From: Gemmobacter serpentinus
GTDB taxonomy: Bacteria; Pseudomonadota; Alphaproteobacteria; Rhodobacterales; Rhodobacteraceae
DNA: 64,000 nt
Direction of reading: 5' to 3'
NCBI RefSeq assembly: GCF_008973825.1
Contig: NZ_WCHR01000005.1
Location: 186,001 to 250,000 of the forward strand
Each line of letters opens with the position of its first letter. Positions within the stretch are counted from its first letter, which is position 1. Shown here in pieces: positions 49,699-57,936 of the stretch. The notes under the pieces are model-generated. The model did not search any database, was not told the DNA's origin, and saw only the letters and a list, made by a program, of their open reading frames with translations. Position numbers and translations under genes: made by a program.

Positions 49699-50184
49699 TC
49701 AGGCCGGGGTGATCAGGTAGGGCTCCGCGAAGGGGAACTCCTCCAGATTGGGGGTGGGGCCAATGCGGTCGATCACCGCGAAAAGGCCAGGCTCCGCCAG
49801 GGGGGTCAGCACCCCGTGCCAGGTGTTGCGATGGAAGTTGACGCCCTGGATGCCGTTCGTCACGAAGGCGCGCGGGGTGCCGGGACGGCCGCCCTCATCC
49901 GGGGCCACGATGACGAGGAAGGGGTCGGCGGACATGGGAACGAAGGCCTGACTGCCATCGGGGTGACGTTCGACCAGATCCAGCAGATAGGGAAACTGGC
50001 GCGGCACCGCCTTGAAGATCGAGATCCCGGCGCGGGCATCCGTGCCAAAATCAAGGTGCGCGCGATCATGGTGACGCTGGCAGAACCCCTGATTGATCAG
50101 GCGAAAATCGCCGCTGGCCTCCAGCACATCGCCGAAGGGCGCAAAGGCCGCTTGCGTCAGGGGTTCGGTGCGGATCGTCGTCAT
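49699..50184 (-). CDS. allA: Ureidoglycolate lyase
   Basis: 161 residues. The cupin-like AllA signature is seen in LTQAAFAPFGDVLE at the start, and in FVTNGIQGVNFHRNTWHGVLTPL and FAVIDRIGP toward the C-terminus. It splits ureidoglycolate into glyoxylate and urea, the last step of ureide breakdown. It lies 81 bp after allE and 83 bp before the permease, all on the minus strand. Confidence 0.95.
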   Translation of the reverse strand: MTTIRTEPLTQAAFAPFGDVLEASGDFRLINQGFCQRHHDRAHLDFGTDARAGISIFKAVPRQFPYLLDLVERHPDGSQAFVPMSADPFLVIVAPDEGGRPGTPRAFVTNGIQGVNFHRNTWHGVLTPLAEPGLFAVIDRIGPTPNLEEFPFAEPYLITPA

Positions 50185-50209
50185 GGTCGGCCTTTCGCTT
50201 GTGGAAAGG

Positions 50210-50260
50210 CCGGGGGTTTCACACCCCCGGACCCCCGTGGGATATTTGGAAACAGGTGAA
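50210..50260. repeat. Copy of modular gene-end repeat
   Basis: Hairpin CCGGGGGT-N5-ACCCCCGG (50210-50230) is followed directly by ACCCCCGTGGGATATTTGGA (50231-50250) continuing into AACAGGTGAA. It lies between allE and allA. The tail resembles copies at 35591 and 45723, but the hairpin sequence differs. Confidence 0.75.
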
Positions 50261-50265
50261 CGCCA

Positions 50266-51105
50266 TTAGCGGCCGAAGGCACCGGGGCCGCGCAATTTGG
50301 CGTGGCGGTTCACATCCTTGTAAAGCAGATAGCGGAAGCGCCCCGGCCCTGCGGCATAGCAGGCCTGCGGGCAATAGGCGCGCAGCCACATGAAATCGCC
50401 GGCCTCGACCTCCACCCAGTCCTGATTGAGCTTGTAGACCGCCTTGCCCTCAAGAACATAAAGGCCATGTTCCATGACATGGGTTTCCTCGAAGGGGATC
50501 AACCCGCCGGGCTGGAAGGTCACGATATTGACATGCATGTCATGGCGCAGGTCATCGGGTTCCACAAAGCGCGTGGTCGCCCATTTTCCTGCCGTGTCGG
50601 GCATGGCGATCGGGGCGATGTCTTGTTCATTGGTCACGAAAGGTTCGGGCGCAGGCACGCCGGGTGCCGCTTCATAGAGCTTGCGCACCCAGTGGAAGCG
50701 CGCAGGCACCGATTTGCTGTTGCGCAGTTTCCAGACGCAGCCTGCGGGCAGATAGGCATAACCGCCGGGGCCAAGGTCGTGCTCCTGCCCGTCGATGGAC
50801 AGCCAGACCTCACCCTCGGTCATGAAGATGACGCCTTCGGCACCGGATTCAGGCTCGGGTGCCTCGGATCCGCCGCCGGGGGCCACCTCCATCACATATT
50901 GGCTGAAGGTTTCGGAAAAGCCCGACATCGGCCGCGCGATCAGCCAAAGCCGGGTCCGGTTCCAGTTCGGCAGGTTGGAGGTGACGATATCCGAGAAACA
51001 GCCTTTGGGGATAAAGGCATAGGCCTCGGTGAAGATGGCGCGTTGCGTCATCAGCGCGGTTTGCGGCGGCAGGCCACCGGGCGGGGCGTAATAGGTCGTG
51101 GTCAT
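50266..51105 (-). CDS. allE: (S)-ureidoglycine aminohydrolase (bicupin)
   Basis: 279 residues with two cupin domains. Conserved segments include GVIFMTEGEVWLSIDG in the first and GGLIPFEETHVMEHGLYVLEG with the metal-binding E/H set in the second. The N-terminus TTTYYAPPGGLPPQ is typical of YlbA/AllE. It releases ammonia from (S)-ureidoglycine to give ureidoglycolate, in a Mn-dependent reaction. Its start overlaps the puuE-uraD stop by four bases; allA follows. Confidence 0.94.
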   Translation of the reverse strand: MTTTYYAPPGGLPPQTALMTQRAIFTEAYAFIPKGCFSDIVTSNLPNWNRTRLWLIARPMSGFSETFSQYVMEVAPGGGSEAPEPESGAEGVIFMTEGEVWLSIDGQEHDLGPGGYAYLPAGCVWKLRNSKSVPARFHWVRKLYEAAPGVPAPEPFVTNEQDIAPIAMPDTAGKWATTRFVEPDDLRHDMHVNIVTFQPGGLIPFEETHVMEHGLYVLEGKAVYKLNQDWVEVEAGDFMWLRAYCPQACYAAGPGRFRYLLYKDVNRHAKLRGPGAFGR

Positions 51106-52520
51106 GGCAGGATATCCTTCAGACGCAGTTCGGCGATCCGTTCCACCTGCGCGCAGGCGGTGGCAAATTCGGTGGCGCTGTCATGGGCGATACGGGCCTC
51201 AAACGCCGCCAGGATCGAGGCCTTGGTATTGTCGCGCACGGCAATGATGAAGGGAAAGCCGTGGCGGGCAGTGTAATCGGCATTCAACCGCTCGAAACGC
51301 GCGCGTTCGGTATCCGTCAGCGCATCCAGCGCGGCGCTGGATTGCTCGGATGTGCTTTCCGCCGTCAGGCGCCTGGCCTGCGCGAGCTTGCCCGCCAGAT
51401 CGGGATGGGCGCGCAAGACGCCCATGCGTTCGTCAGGGCTGGCGCTGCGGAACACCCTAGCCAATGCATTGTGCAGGCCCGCTGCGCTGTCATGGGCGGG
51501 GCCCAGTTCCAGATCAAAGGCACGTTCCGCGATCCAGGGCGAATGCTCGAAGATCGACCCAAACCGGGCAACAAAGCGCGCGCGATCCATCTGTGAGGGG
51601 CGTTCGAACCGCTTATGCGGATGGGTCTTTGCCCAATGTCGCGCGATGTCGATGCGGCGCGGGAACCAGACACCTTCATGCGATTGCGCATAATCGAGGA
51701 ACCGTTTCAGCCCCGCCACCTTGCCCGGGCGCCCGATCAGACGGTTGTGCAAGCCGATGGAGAACATCTTGGCCCGGCCCGCCTGCCCCTCTGCATAAAG
51801 CGTGTCGAAGCTGTCCTTCAGATATTGATAGAACTGCTCGCCGGTGATGTAGCCCGGTGCGGTGGCAAAGCGCATATCGTTTGCCTCCAGCGTATAGGGG
51901 ATCACCAGTTGATCACGGTCGCCAACCTCAAGCCAATAGGGCAGATCATCGTCATAAGTGTCTGAAATCCAAGCAAGCTGGCAGGTCTCGGATGTCAGTC
52001 GCACGGTGTTCATCGAACAACGCCCGGTATACCAGCCCTGCGGGGGTGCCCCCACGACCTCGGTATGCAGGCGGAAGGCCTCAGCAATCTGGCGCGCCTC
52101 TTCCTCTTCCGGCATGTCGCGGTGTTCGACCCATTTCAAGCCGTGGCTGGCGATTTCCCAGCCCGCGGCCTTCATGGCGGCGACCTGTTCGGGATTGCGG
52201 GCAAGGGCGGTGGCGACACCATAGATCGTGACTGGCACCGATCTTTCAGTGAACAGCCGGTGCAGACGCCAGAACCCGGCCCGCGCGCCATAATCATAGA
52301 TCGATTCCATGTTCCAGTGCCGCTGGCCCGGCCATGGCGCGGCCCCTGCAATGTCGGACAGAAACGCCTCAGACTGGGCATCGCCATGCAGCAGGTTGTT
52401 TTCGCCACCTTCCTCATAGTTCAGCACGATGGAAATCGCGATTTTTGCCCCGCCCGGCCATTGCGCATCGGGCGCATCGGGCCCGTGGCCTCGGAAATCG
52501 CGGGGGTATCGGTTGGGCAT
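51102..52520 (-). CDS. puuE: Fused allantoinase (PuuE) and OHCU decarboxylase (UraD)
   Basis: 472 residues with two modules. Residues 1 to about 305 are a PuuE-type allantoinase of the polysaccharide-deacetylase fold: NYEEGGENN, SHGLKWVEH and SIGLHNRLIGRPGK. From about 315 on is 2-oxo-4-hydroxy-4-carboxy-5-ureidoimidazoline decarboxylase with the catalytic His in LRAHPDLAGKLA and HGFPFIIAVRDN. Together they convert OHCU to (S)-allantoin and open it to allantoate. First gene of the minus-strand purine operon, divergent from uraH. Confidence 0.94.
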   Translation of the reverse strand: MPNRYPRDFRGHGPDAPDAQWPGGAKIAISIVLNYEEGGENNLLHGDAQSEAFLSDIAGAAPWPGQRHWNMESIYDYGARAGFWRLHRLFTERSVPVTIYGVATALARNPEQVAAMKAAGWEIASHGLKWVEHRDMPEEEEARQIAEAFRLHTEVVGAPPQGWYTGRCSMNTVRLTSETCQLAWISDTYDDDLPYWLEVGDRDQLVIPYTLEANDMRFATAPGYITGEQFYQYLKDSFDTLYAEGQAGRAKMFSIGLHNRLIGRPGKVAGLKRFLDYAQSHEGVWFPRRIDIARHWAKTHPHKRFERPSQMDRARFVARFGSIFEHSPWIAERAFDLELGPAHDSAAGLHNALARVFRSASPDERMGVLRAHPDLAGKLAQARRLTAESTSEQSSAALDALTDTERARFERLNADYTARHGFPFIIAVRDNTKASILAAFEARIAHDSATEFATACAQVERIAELRLKDILP

Positions 52521-52569
52521 GGCACACCTCTTGTTCTGCCATCAGATTAGGCGGCATAGGGCCAAAGTA

Positions 52570-52589
52570 TTTACAAAAAATCCTGTAAA
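52570..52589. promoter_or_regulatory. Candidate operator in the puuE/uraH divergent promoter
   Basis: TTTACA-N8-TGTAAA is a perfect 6+6 inverted repeat in the 150-bp gap between divergent puuE-uraD and uraH. Placed there it could bind a regulator serving both directions. Assignment to a regulator is not possible by eye. Confidence 0.4.
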
Positions 52590-52670
52590 GACCTTTTCTG
52601 CATCTGCGCGGTCGCCAGAGCGGCGAATTCACGTCAGGATGCAGGCAAAGGCATCACGGAAAGGATGATC

Positions 52671-53033
52671 ATGGCCACGGGACGATTGACGACTCATGTG
52701 CTGGATACCGCAAGGGGGAAACCTGCGGCCGGGGTGAAGATCATGCTGTATCGGATCAGCGGGCAGAGCCATCGTAAAATCGCCGAAACGGTGACCAATG
52801 CCGATGGGCGCACCGATACGCCGATGCTGACAGGCGCGGCGTTGAAGGAAGGCAGTTATGAACTGGTCTTTTGCGCGGGCGATTATCTGCGCGCCAGCGG
52901 CCAGGCCCCGGCCGAGGGCACATTGTTTCTGGACGAGATCCCGATCCGTTTCGGCATCCCCGATACCAGCCAGCATTACCATGTGCCGCTGCTGATCAGC
53001 CCCTTCGCCTATTCCACCTATCGCGGCAGCTGA
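52671..53033 (+). CDS. uraH: 5-hydroxyisourate hydrolase (transthyretin-like)
   Basis: 120 residues. TTHVLDTARGKPAAGV at the start and the C-terminal YRGS tetrapeptide (117-120) are the HIU hydrolase signatures. It hydrolyses 5-hydroxyisourate, produced by PuuD, to OHCU. Start ATG 52671 lies behind GGAAAGG; a start two codons earlier is possible. The end overlaps a convergent hydrolase gene by 16 bp. Confidence 0.96.
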   Translation: MATGRLTTHVLDTARGKPAAGVKIMLYRISGQSHRKIAETVTNADGRTDTPMLTGAALKEGSYELVFCAGDYLRASGQAPAEGTLFLDEIPIRFGIPDTSQHYHVPLLISPFAYSTYRGS

Positions 53034-53779
53034 CGCCGCTTGCCGCCCGCCGCCTGTGCAATGCGCAACAGGCGGCGGCGGTCGCCTGCGGCCAATGCAT
53101 CGACCATGCCTTGCAGGCCATGCTGCTTCAGATGGGGCCCGAGGCCGGAATGGCTTATGCCATCAAACAGCAGGTGATCCACGCCCCTGCGCGCCGGAAA
53201 GCGCAGCGCCTGATCGGCATCATCCGCCATGCCATGTGCCAGCACGATCCATGGTCCCAATGCACACGGCCCCGCTGGCAGCGGCGCGGGCGGGATCACT
53301 CGCCCTGCGGTCCATTCCGACCAGCGGTTTTCGTGGCCAAGGTCGTGCTGGGGGCCAAGCGCCAACACGGCATCGACCGGCAGCACCTCGGCCGCGCGGA
53401 GCGCCGCGACCGCGCCCATGGAGGCCCCGATCGCCACGATGCGGCTGATGTCATGTTCCGCGCGCGCCTCGGAAACGGCCTGCCGCAGCGCCTCGGCCCA
53501 GCCAGCCGCGCTGGCCCAGCTGCGGCTTTGATCGCGCAGGAACAGGGCGGGGCGCCCCTGCCCTGTGGCCATGCGGCGAAACTCCGGCTCGGGCATCCGG
53601 GCGGGATCATGCCCGATCGAGGAAAACGCCAGAACCAGGCAATCGGCTGATCGCGGGCCTTCAGGGCGCGTGCCTTTTGAGTGTGGGCCTTTTGAGTGTG
53701 GGCCTTTTGCGCGCGGGTCATTGCCCGCGCCGCCGACCAGCCCTGCGGCAAAGGGCGCAGGCAGATCAAGGTCGCGCAT
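53018..53779 (-). CDS. Alpha/beta-hydrolase-like protein with PHSKG repeats
   Basis: 253 residues. The nucleophile elbow GASMG puts the serine at 120, and a C-terminal FDGISHSG offers the histidine. Near the N-terminus GPHSK occurs twice in a row (26-35), encoded by 15-bp tandem DNA units. Start 53779 (MRDLDLPAPF) lies 14 bases inside the upstream phosphoesterase gene; a longer frame would overlap it further. Function is unknown; the tandem units suggest a length-variable linker. Confidence 0.7.
   Translation of the reverse strand: MRDLDLPAPFAAGLVGGAGNDPRAKGPHSKGPHSKGTRPEGPRSADCLVLAFSSIGHDPARMPEPEFRRMATGQGRPALFLRDQSRSWASAAGWAEALRQAVSEARAEHDISRIVAIGASMGAVAALRAAEVLPVDAVLALGPQHDLGHENRWSEWTAGRVIPPAPLPAGPCALGPWIVLAHGMADDADQALRFPARRGVDHLLFDGISHSGLGPHLKQHGLQGMVDALAAGDRRRLLRIAQAAGGKRRQLPR
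53672..53716. repeat. Tandem 15-bp units within the hydrolase gene
   Basis: GCCTTTTGAGTGTGG is present twice in succession (53672-53686, 53687-53701); a third unit, GCCTTTTGCGCGCGG (53702-53716), shares its first eight bases. In frame, on the minus strand, they encode repeated GPHSK. Confidence 0.9.
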
Positions 53780-54539
53780 GAAGCGCAAATTCCTGCCTGG
53801 GCCCCATCGTGCCAAAGCCGCCCGCCTCATCGGCAAGAATGGTTTGCACCGCGACCTTGTTGCCGGAAAGATCCAGCAGGTTGAAGGCATTGGCTTCGGC
53901 GCGCCGGCGATGCGACAGGCCGGTGCCCGCCTGCACGAAGATCAGGCCCGGCGCGGCAGAAAACGGCCCGGCATGGCTGAGATGGATATGCCCGGACAGC
54001 ACGATCTGCGCCCCGATCTGCGGCAGGCGGCGCAATGCGGCGGTTGCGCCCTTCATCAGCCATTGCGCCTCATCGGGCTGGTGTTCCAATGGGTGATGCA
54101 TGGCAACGATCCGCGCGCGCGGACCAGCGCCGGCAAAAACCTCGGCCAGCCGGTCAAGCTGGTGTCCGGTGATCCGGCCACGTTTCCAGGCCCAGGGGTC
54201 GGCGGTGTTGACGCCCGCGACCACCACCTGATCATTCTGCCAAAGCGGCTCATGCACGGGCGACCAGCCACGATCATAGGCGCGCCAAGGCCAGAAGATC
54301 CGCGCCAGTGGATTGCGCAACGGAATGTCGTGATTGCCGGGCACCGCGATCACCTCGGCCCCCAGATCGGCCAGGAAGGCGCGCGCAGCGGCAAATTCAG
54401 CCCGGCGCGCACGTTGCGTCAGATCGCCCGAGACCACGATCAGATCGGGGGACAGCGTGCGCAGCCGCGCGGCCAGAGGTGCCTCCAAGCCCGGGGACAG
54501 CGCCCCGAAATGCAGGTCCGACAGATGGATCAGCCGCAT
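53766..54539 (-). CDS. Metallophosphoesterase (calcineurin-like)
   Basis: 257 residues with all five family motifs: SDLHFG, VSGDLTQ, GNHD, MHHPLEHQ and SGHIHLSH. The two-metal centre is therefore complete. Such proteins hydrolyse phosphomonoesters or diesters (for example cyclic nucleotides, nucleotide lipids); the substrate is unknown. The ATG at 54539 overlaps the stop of the lipid kinase gene in a TGATG arrangement, so both are probably translated together. Confidence 0.92.
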   Translation of the reverse strand: MRLIHLSDLHFGALSPGLEAPLAARLRTLSPDLIVVSGDLTQRARRAEFAAARAFLADLGAEVIAVPGNHDIPLRNPLARIFWPWRAYDRGWSPVHEPLWQNDQVVVAGVNTADPWAWKRGRITGHQLDRLAEVFAGAGPRARIVAMHHPLEHQPDEAQWLMKGATAALRRLPQIGAQIVLSGHIHLSHAGPFSAAPGLIFVQAGTGLSHRRRAEANAFNLLDLSGNKVAVQTILADEAGGFGTMGPRQEFALHARP

Positions 54540-55456
54540 CACACCTCGACCCGGTCCGCCGCATCGGGAAGGATGATCGACAGCGCATCTGCCGCGATCC
54601 GAAAAGACAAAGGGGCAAGCATCCGGCGCTTTTCGCCATCAAAGGCCACGCGCGGGCGGCGCTTGGCGGTCGCAATGTCAATCTCATGCGCGGTCAGCAA
54701 CTCGACATCGCGCCCGACCTGCACACGCCGCAACGCCAGACGCAGCGCCAGCTTCAACAGATGCAGCCGCGTGCCGCCGCGCGCGATGAACAGCACGAAC
54801 TTGTCATCACTGATCGCCTGTGTCCCCTCCAGCCCGAACCGCTGCAGTTGATAGGCCGACCGCGCGACGAAGACGAGCGGGGTTTTCAGCACAAGCTGCG
54901 CGCCATCGGCGGTGATCTCCATCCGGCGGGGGCGCTGAAACCGCACAAGGGTGCGCAAGACCGACCAATGCGCCATCAGGCGCGACCGGCCAAGACGGGC
55001 ATAGATGTCTTCCCGCGCCTGCAGGATGGTCGGGTAGATCCCGATGCTGGCATTGTTCAGGAACACCTGCCCGTTCACCGTGCCCACCGAGATCGTGTTG
55101 GGATGGCCTGCAAGAATGGCCTGCGCTGCCGCCTCGGGCTCTTGCGGCAGGCCAAGGCCTCGCGCGAAATAGTTGAAGGTGCCCAAGGGCAAAACCGCAA
55201 GATTGGCCCCCGTGCCCATCAGCGCGTGCGCGACCCCCATCACCGTGCCGTCGCCGCCGGCTGCGACAATGGTCGAAAAGCCATCCGCGACCGCTTTTTG
55301 CACGAACGCATCCAGATCCTCGCCCTTGCGCCAGCGCCGCAAGGTGACCTCTGGTCCAAAGGCCGCCATCGCGCGTTTGATCGCCTCTGCATCGCGGCTG
55401 TTGCGTCCCGATCCGGGATTGGCCACCACGCAGATCGTTTTCGGATCAAGGGTCAA
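54539..55456 (-). CDS. Diacylglycerol kinase-like lipid kinase
   Basis: 305 residues. The catalytic-domain motif AAGGDGT (65-71) and a C-terminal two-layer beta domain match the DAGK/YegS/LCB5 family, which phosphorylates lipids such as diacylglycerol. NPGSGRN (13-19) forms the nucleotide loop. The only fitting start is TTG at 55456 behind CGGAGAG, an unusual start codon. It overlaps the LysR gene by 11 bp and the phosphoesterase gene by one. Confidence 0.88.
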   Translation of the reverse strand: MTLDPKTICVVANPGSGRNSRDAEAIKRAMAAFGPEVTLRRWRKGEDLDAFVQKAVADGFSTIVAAGGDGTVMGVAHALMGTGANLAVLPLGTFNYFARGLGLPQEPEAAAQAILAGHPNTISVGTVNGQVFLNNASIGIYPTILQAREDIYARLGRSRLMAHWSVLRTLVRFQRPRRMEITADGAQLVLKTPLVFVARSAYQLQRFGLEGTQAISDDKFVLFIARGGTRLHLLKLALRLALRRVQVGRDVELLTAHEIDIATAKRRPRVAFDGEKRRMLAPLSFRIAADALSIILPDAADRVEV

Positions 55457-56438
55457 TTTGCTCTCCGCCGCTGCCCGTCACGGAAGGCAAACCCGCGGTA
55501 GGGGGCGTGGGTTCCATCCGTAGCCCCTGCATTTTCTGCGCCATATCGGCCTTGATATGGCCAATGATGAAATCGACAAACAGCCGGATCTTCGGGTCGC
55601 GGAACCGGCGGTGCTGGCTGAGACAGGACAGTTGCGTGGCCGTGGGCGGCGTGGCCTGCGCCACCGGCACCAACCGCCCGTCGCGCAGATATTCCGCCAC
55701 TTCGAAAATCGGCTTCATCACGATGCCGCGCCCGTCCAACGCCCAGCCCGTCAGCACATCCCCATCATCGCTTTCAAACGGGCCCCCGATCTCAAAGCGG
55801 CGTGGACCATCCGGGGTTTGCAGCGTCCATTGAAACTCGCGGGCACCGGGAAAGCGCAGATTGAGGCATTCATGATGATTTGCCACCAGCGCCGCCCCAT
55901 CCGCCGGATTGCCGCGCCGCGCAACATAGGCCGGGGCCGCGCACAGGATGCGCGGGCAATCGGCCACCAGCCGCACCTTCAGCGTGCTGTCTTCCAGCAG
56001 CCCCAGATGAAAAGCCACATCCAGGCCTTCACCCGTCACGTCGACATTGCGATCCGACAGGCGCAGGCGCACGTCGATCTGCGGGTAAAGATCCTTGAAG
56101 GAGGGCACATACGGCGCGATGAAGCGCCGCCCGATGCCAAGGGGGGCCGCCACATAAAGCGTGCCGCGCGGATTCTGCGTCACATCGACCACCGCCGCCT
56201 CGGCCTCATCAATCGCCTCCAGCACCTTGCGGGCCCCGTCATAGAAGATGCGGCCATTCTCGGTCGGTTGCAGGCTGCGGGTGGTGCGGTTGAACAGCCG
56301 CACCCCCAGGTGTTTCTCCAGTTCCGAGATTCGTGCCGAAGCCACGGCGGGCGATGTGCGCTGATCGCGCGCCGCCGCACTCATACTGCCCAATTCATAG
56401 ACACGCACGAACATCTTGACGTTGTTCACATAGGACAT
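55446..56438 (-). CDS. LysR family transcriptional regulator
   Basis: 330 residues. The winged helix at 1-60 (MFVRVYELGSMSAAARDQRTSPAVASARISELEKHLG region) is typical, with recognition helix around SPAVASARISEL. The C-terminal co-inducer domain follows. A proline-rich tail of about 30 residues is extra. It lies divergent from puuD with 190 bp between them, so it is the natural candidate regulator of puuD and the purine cluster. Confidence 0.93.
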   Translation of the reverse strand: MSYVNNVKMFVRVYELGSMSAAARDQRTSPAVASARISELEKHLGVRLFNRTTRSLQPTENGRIFYDGARKVLEAIDEAEAAVVDVTQNPRGTLYVAAPLGIGRRFIAPYVPSFKDLYPQIDVRLRLSDRNVDVTGEGLDVAFHLGLLEDSTLKVRLVADCPRILCAAPAYVARRGNPADGAALVANHHECLNLRFPGAREFQWTLQTPDGPRRFEIGGPFESDDGDVLTGWALDGRGIVMKPIFEVAEYLRDGRLVPVAQATPPTATQLSCLSQHRRFRDPKIRLFVDFIIGHIKADMAQKMQGLRMEPTPPTAGLPSVTGSGGEQIDP

Positions 56439-56471
56439 GCGCGCCTCCCCTGCCCGGTCGTGAAGATCTGT

Positions 56472-56489
56472 CGCAAGATTATCCTTGCG
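56472..56489. promoter_or_regulatory. Candidate LysR operator between lysR and puuD
   Basis: CGCAAG-N6-CTTGCG is a perfect inverted repeat. It overlaps a direct repeat, GATTATCCTTG at 56477 and GATTATCTTTG at 56491. Position in the divergent promoter fits a LysR-type site. Confidence 0.5.
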
Positions 56490-56629
56490 CGATTATCTTT
56501 GGGTGTTTGAAAGTGATCCCGTATTTGATGGAATTAACCGAAAAGACATGGGTCGGTATACATTTTTGAAACGCCAAAGCGAGACAGCGCACAAAAGCCG
56601 CGACAGAAGCCAAGCAAGGGGGCCAGCCG

Positions 56630-57871
56630 ATGTATGATTTCGCCGTGATCTGGGAATGGATCGAATTTGCCGTCCGCTGGACCCATGTCATCACCGCCAT
56701 CGCCTGGATCGGCTCCAGCTTCTATTTCATCGCGCTGGATCTGGGCCTGCACCGGGATCGCAATCTGGCCTCGGGTGCCGATGGCGAGGAATGGCAGGTC
56801 CATGGCGGCGGATTCTACCATATCCAGAAATATCTGGTGGCCCCGGCCGCGATGCCCGATCACCTGATCTGGTTCAAATGGGAAAGCTATATGACCTGGG
56901 TCAGCGGCTTCTGTATGCTGGTCCTCGTCTATTATCTCGGCGCAGAGTTCTATCTGATCGATCCGACCGTGCTGGACCTCGCGCCCTGGCAGGCCATCCT
57001 GATCTCCATGGCGTCGCTCGCCTTTGGCTGGATTGCCTATAACACCATCTGCAAGACCTTTGTGAACGCGAACCAGACCGTTGTCATGGTGGCGCTGTTC
57101 GTGGTGCTGGTGGCGATGTCCTACTTCTATACCTCGGTCTTTTCGGGGCGCGCGGCGCTCTTGCATCTGGGGGCCTTCACCGCCTCGATCATGACGGCCA
57201 ATGTGTTCTTCATCATCATGCCGAACCAGCGCATCGTGGTGGCGGACCTGAAGGCGGGCCGCAAACCCGATCCGAAATATGGCAAGATCGCCAAGCAGCG
57301 CAGCACGCACAACAACTATCTGACGCTGCCCGTGCTGTTCCTGATGCTGTCGAACCATTACCCGCTGGCCTTCGCCACGCCCTATAACTGGATCATCGCA
57401 AGCCTCGTCTTCCTGATGGGCGTCACGATCCGGCATTGGTTCAACACCCAACATGCCCGCAAGGGCGCGCCATACTGGACCTGGGCCGCGACCGCGATCC
57501 TGATGATCGTCATCGCCTGGTTGTCCTCGTCCCGCCACCCCATGCCCGAGGACGGCGCACAGGCCGCCCTTGGCCCCGAGGCGCTGACCTATGCCGCAGC
57601 ACCGGGGTTTGAAAAGGTCACTTCCATCGTGCAGGGGCGTTGTTCGATGTGTCATGCCGCAGAGCCCGCATGGGAAGGCATGTATTGGCCCCCGAAAGGC
57701 GTGGTGCTGGAGACCCCTGAACAGATCGCGCATGAGGCGCGGCGGATCTACATCCAAGCCGGTGTCACCCATGCCATGCCGCCCGCGAACCTGAGTTACA
57801 TCGAGCCGCAGGAACGCCAGTTGATCATCGACTGGTTCGAAAAGGCAAAGTCGAGCGCAGCTGGCATCTAA
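56630..57871 (+). CDS. puuD: Membrane-bound urate hydroxylase with C-terminal cytochrome c domain
   Basis: 413 residues. Seven or eight membrane helices form the PuuD N-domain, starting with WIEFAVRWTHVITAIAWIGSSFYF and containing several conserved histidines. A C-terminal cytochrome c segment carries CSMCH (339-343). It hydroxylates urate to 5-hydroxyisourate, passing electrons to the respiratory chain rather than making hydrogen peroxide. Divergent from the LysR gene; followed by a terminator. Confidence 0.96.
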   Translation: MYDFAVIWEWIEFAVRWTHVITAIAWIGSSFYFIALDLGLHRDRNLASGADGEEWQVHGGGFYHIQKYLVAPAAMPDHLIWFKWESYMTWVSGFCMLVLVYYLGAEFYLIDPTVLDLAPWQAILISMASLAFGWIAYNTICKTFVNANQTVVMVALFVVLVAMSYFYTSVFSGRAALLHLGAFTASIMTANVFFIIMPNQRIVVADLKAGRKPDPKYGKIAKQRSTHNNYLTLPVLFLMLSNHYPLAFATPYNWIIASLVFLMGVTIRHWFNTQHARKGAPYWTWAATAILMIVIAWLSSSRHPMPEDGAQAALGPEALTYAAAPGFEKVTSIVQGRCSMCHAAEPAWEGMYWPPKGVVLETPEQIAHEARRIYIQAGVTHAMPPANLSYIEPQERQLIIDWFEKAKSSAAGI

Positions 57872-57879
57872 GAAAACAA

Positions 57880-57917
57880 AACGCCGCCCAAGAGGAAATC
57901 CGGGGCGGCGTTCGATT
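57880..57917. terminator. Bidirectional terminator between puuD and znuA
   Basis: AACGCCGCCC and GGGCGGCGTT form a 10-bp stem with a 13-base loop. T runs lie on both sides in the relevant strands, so it can end puuD and the convergent znuA transcript. Confidence 0.8.
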
Positions 57918-57936
57918 TTGCGCGGTCAGGTTGGGG

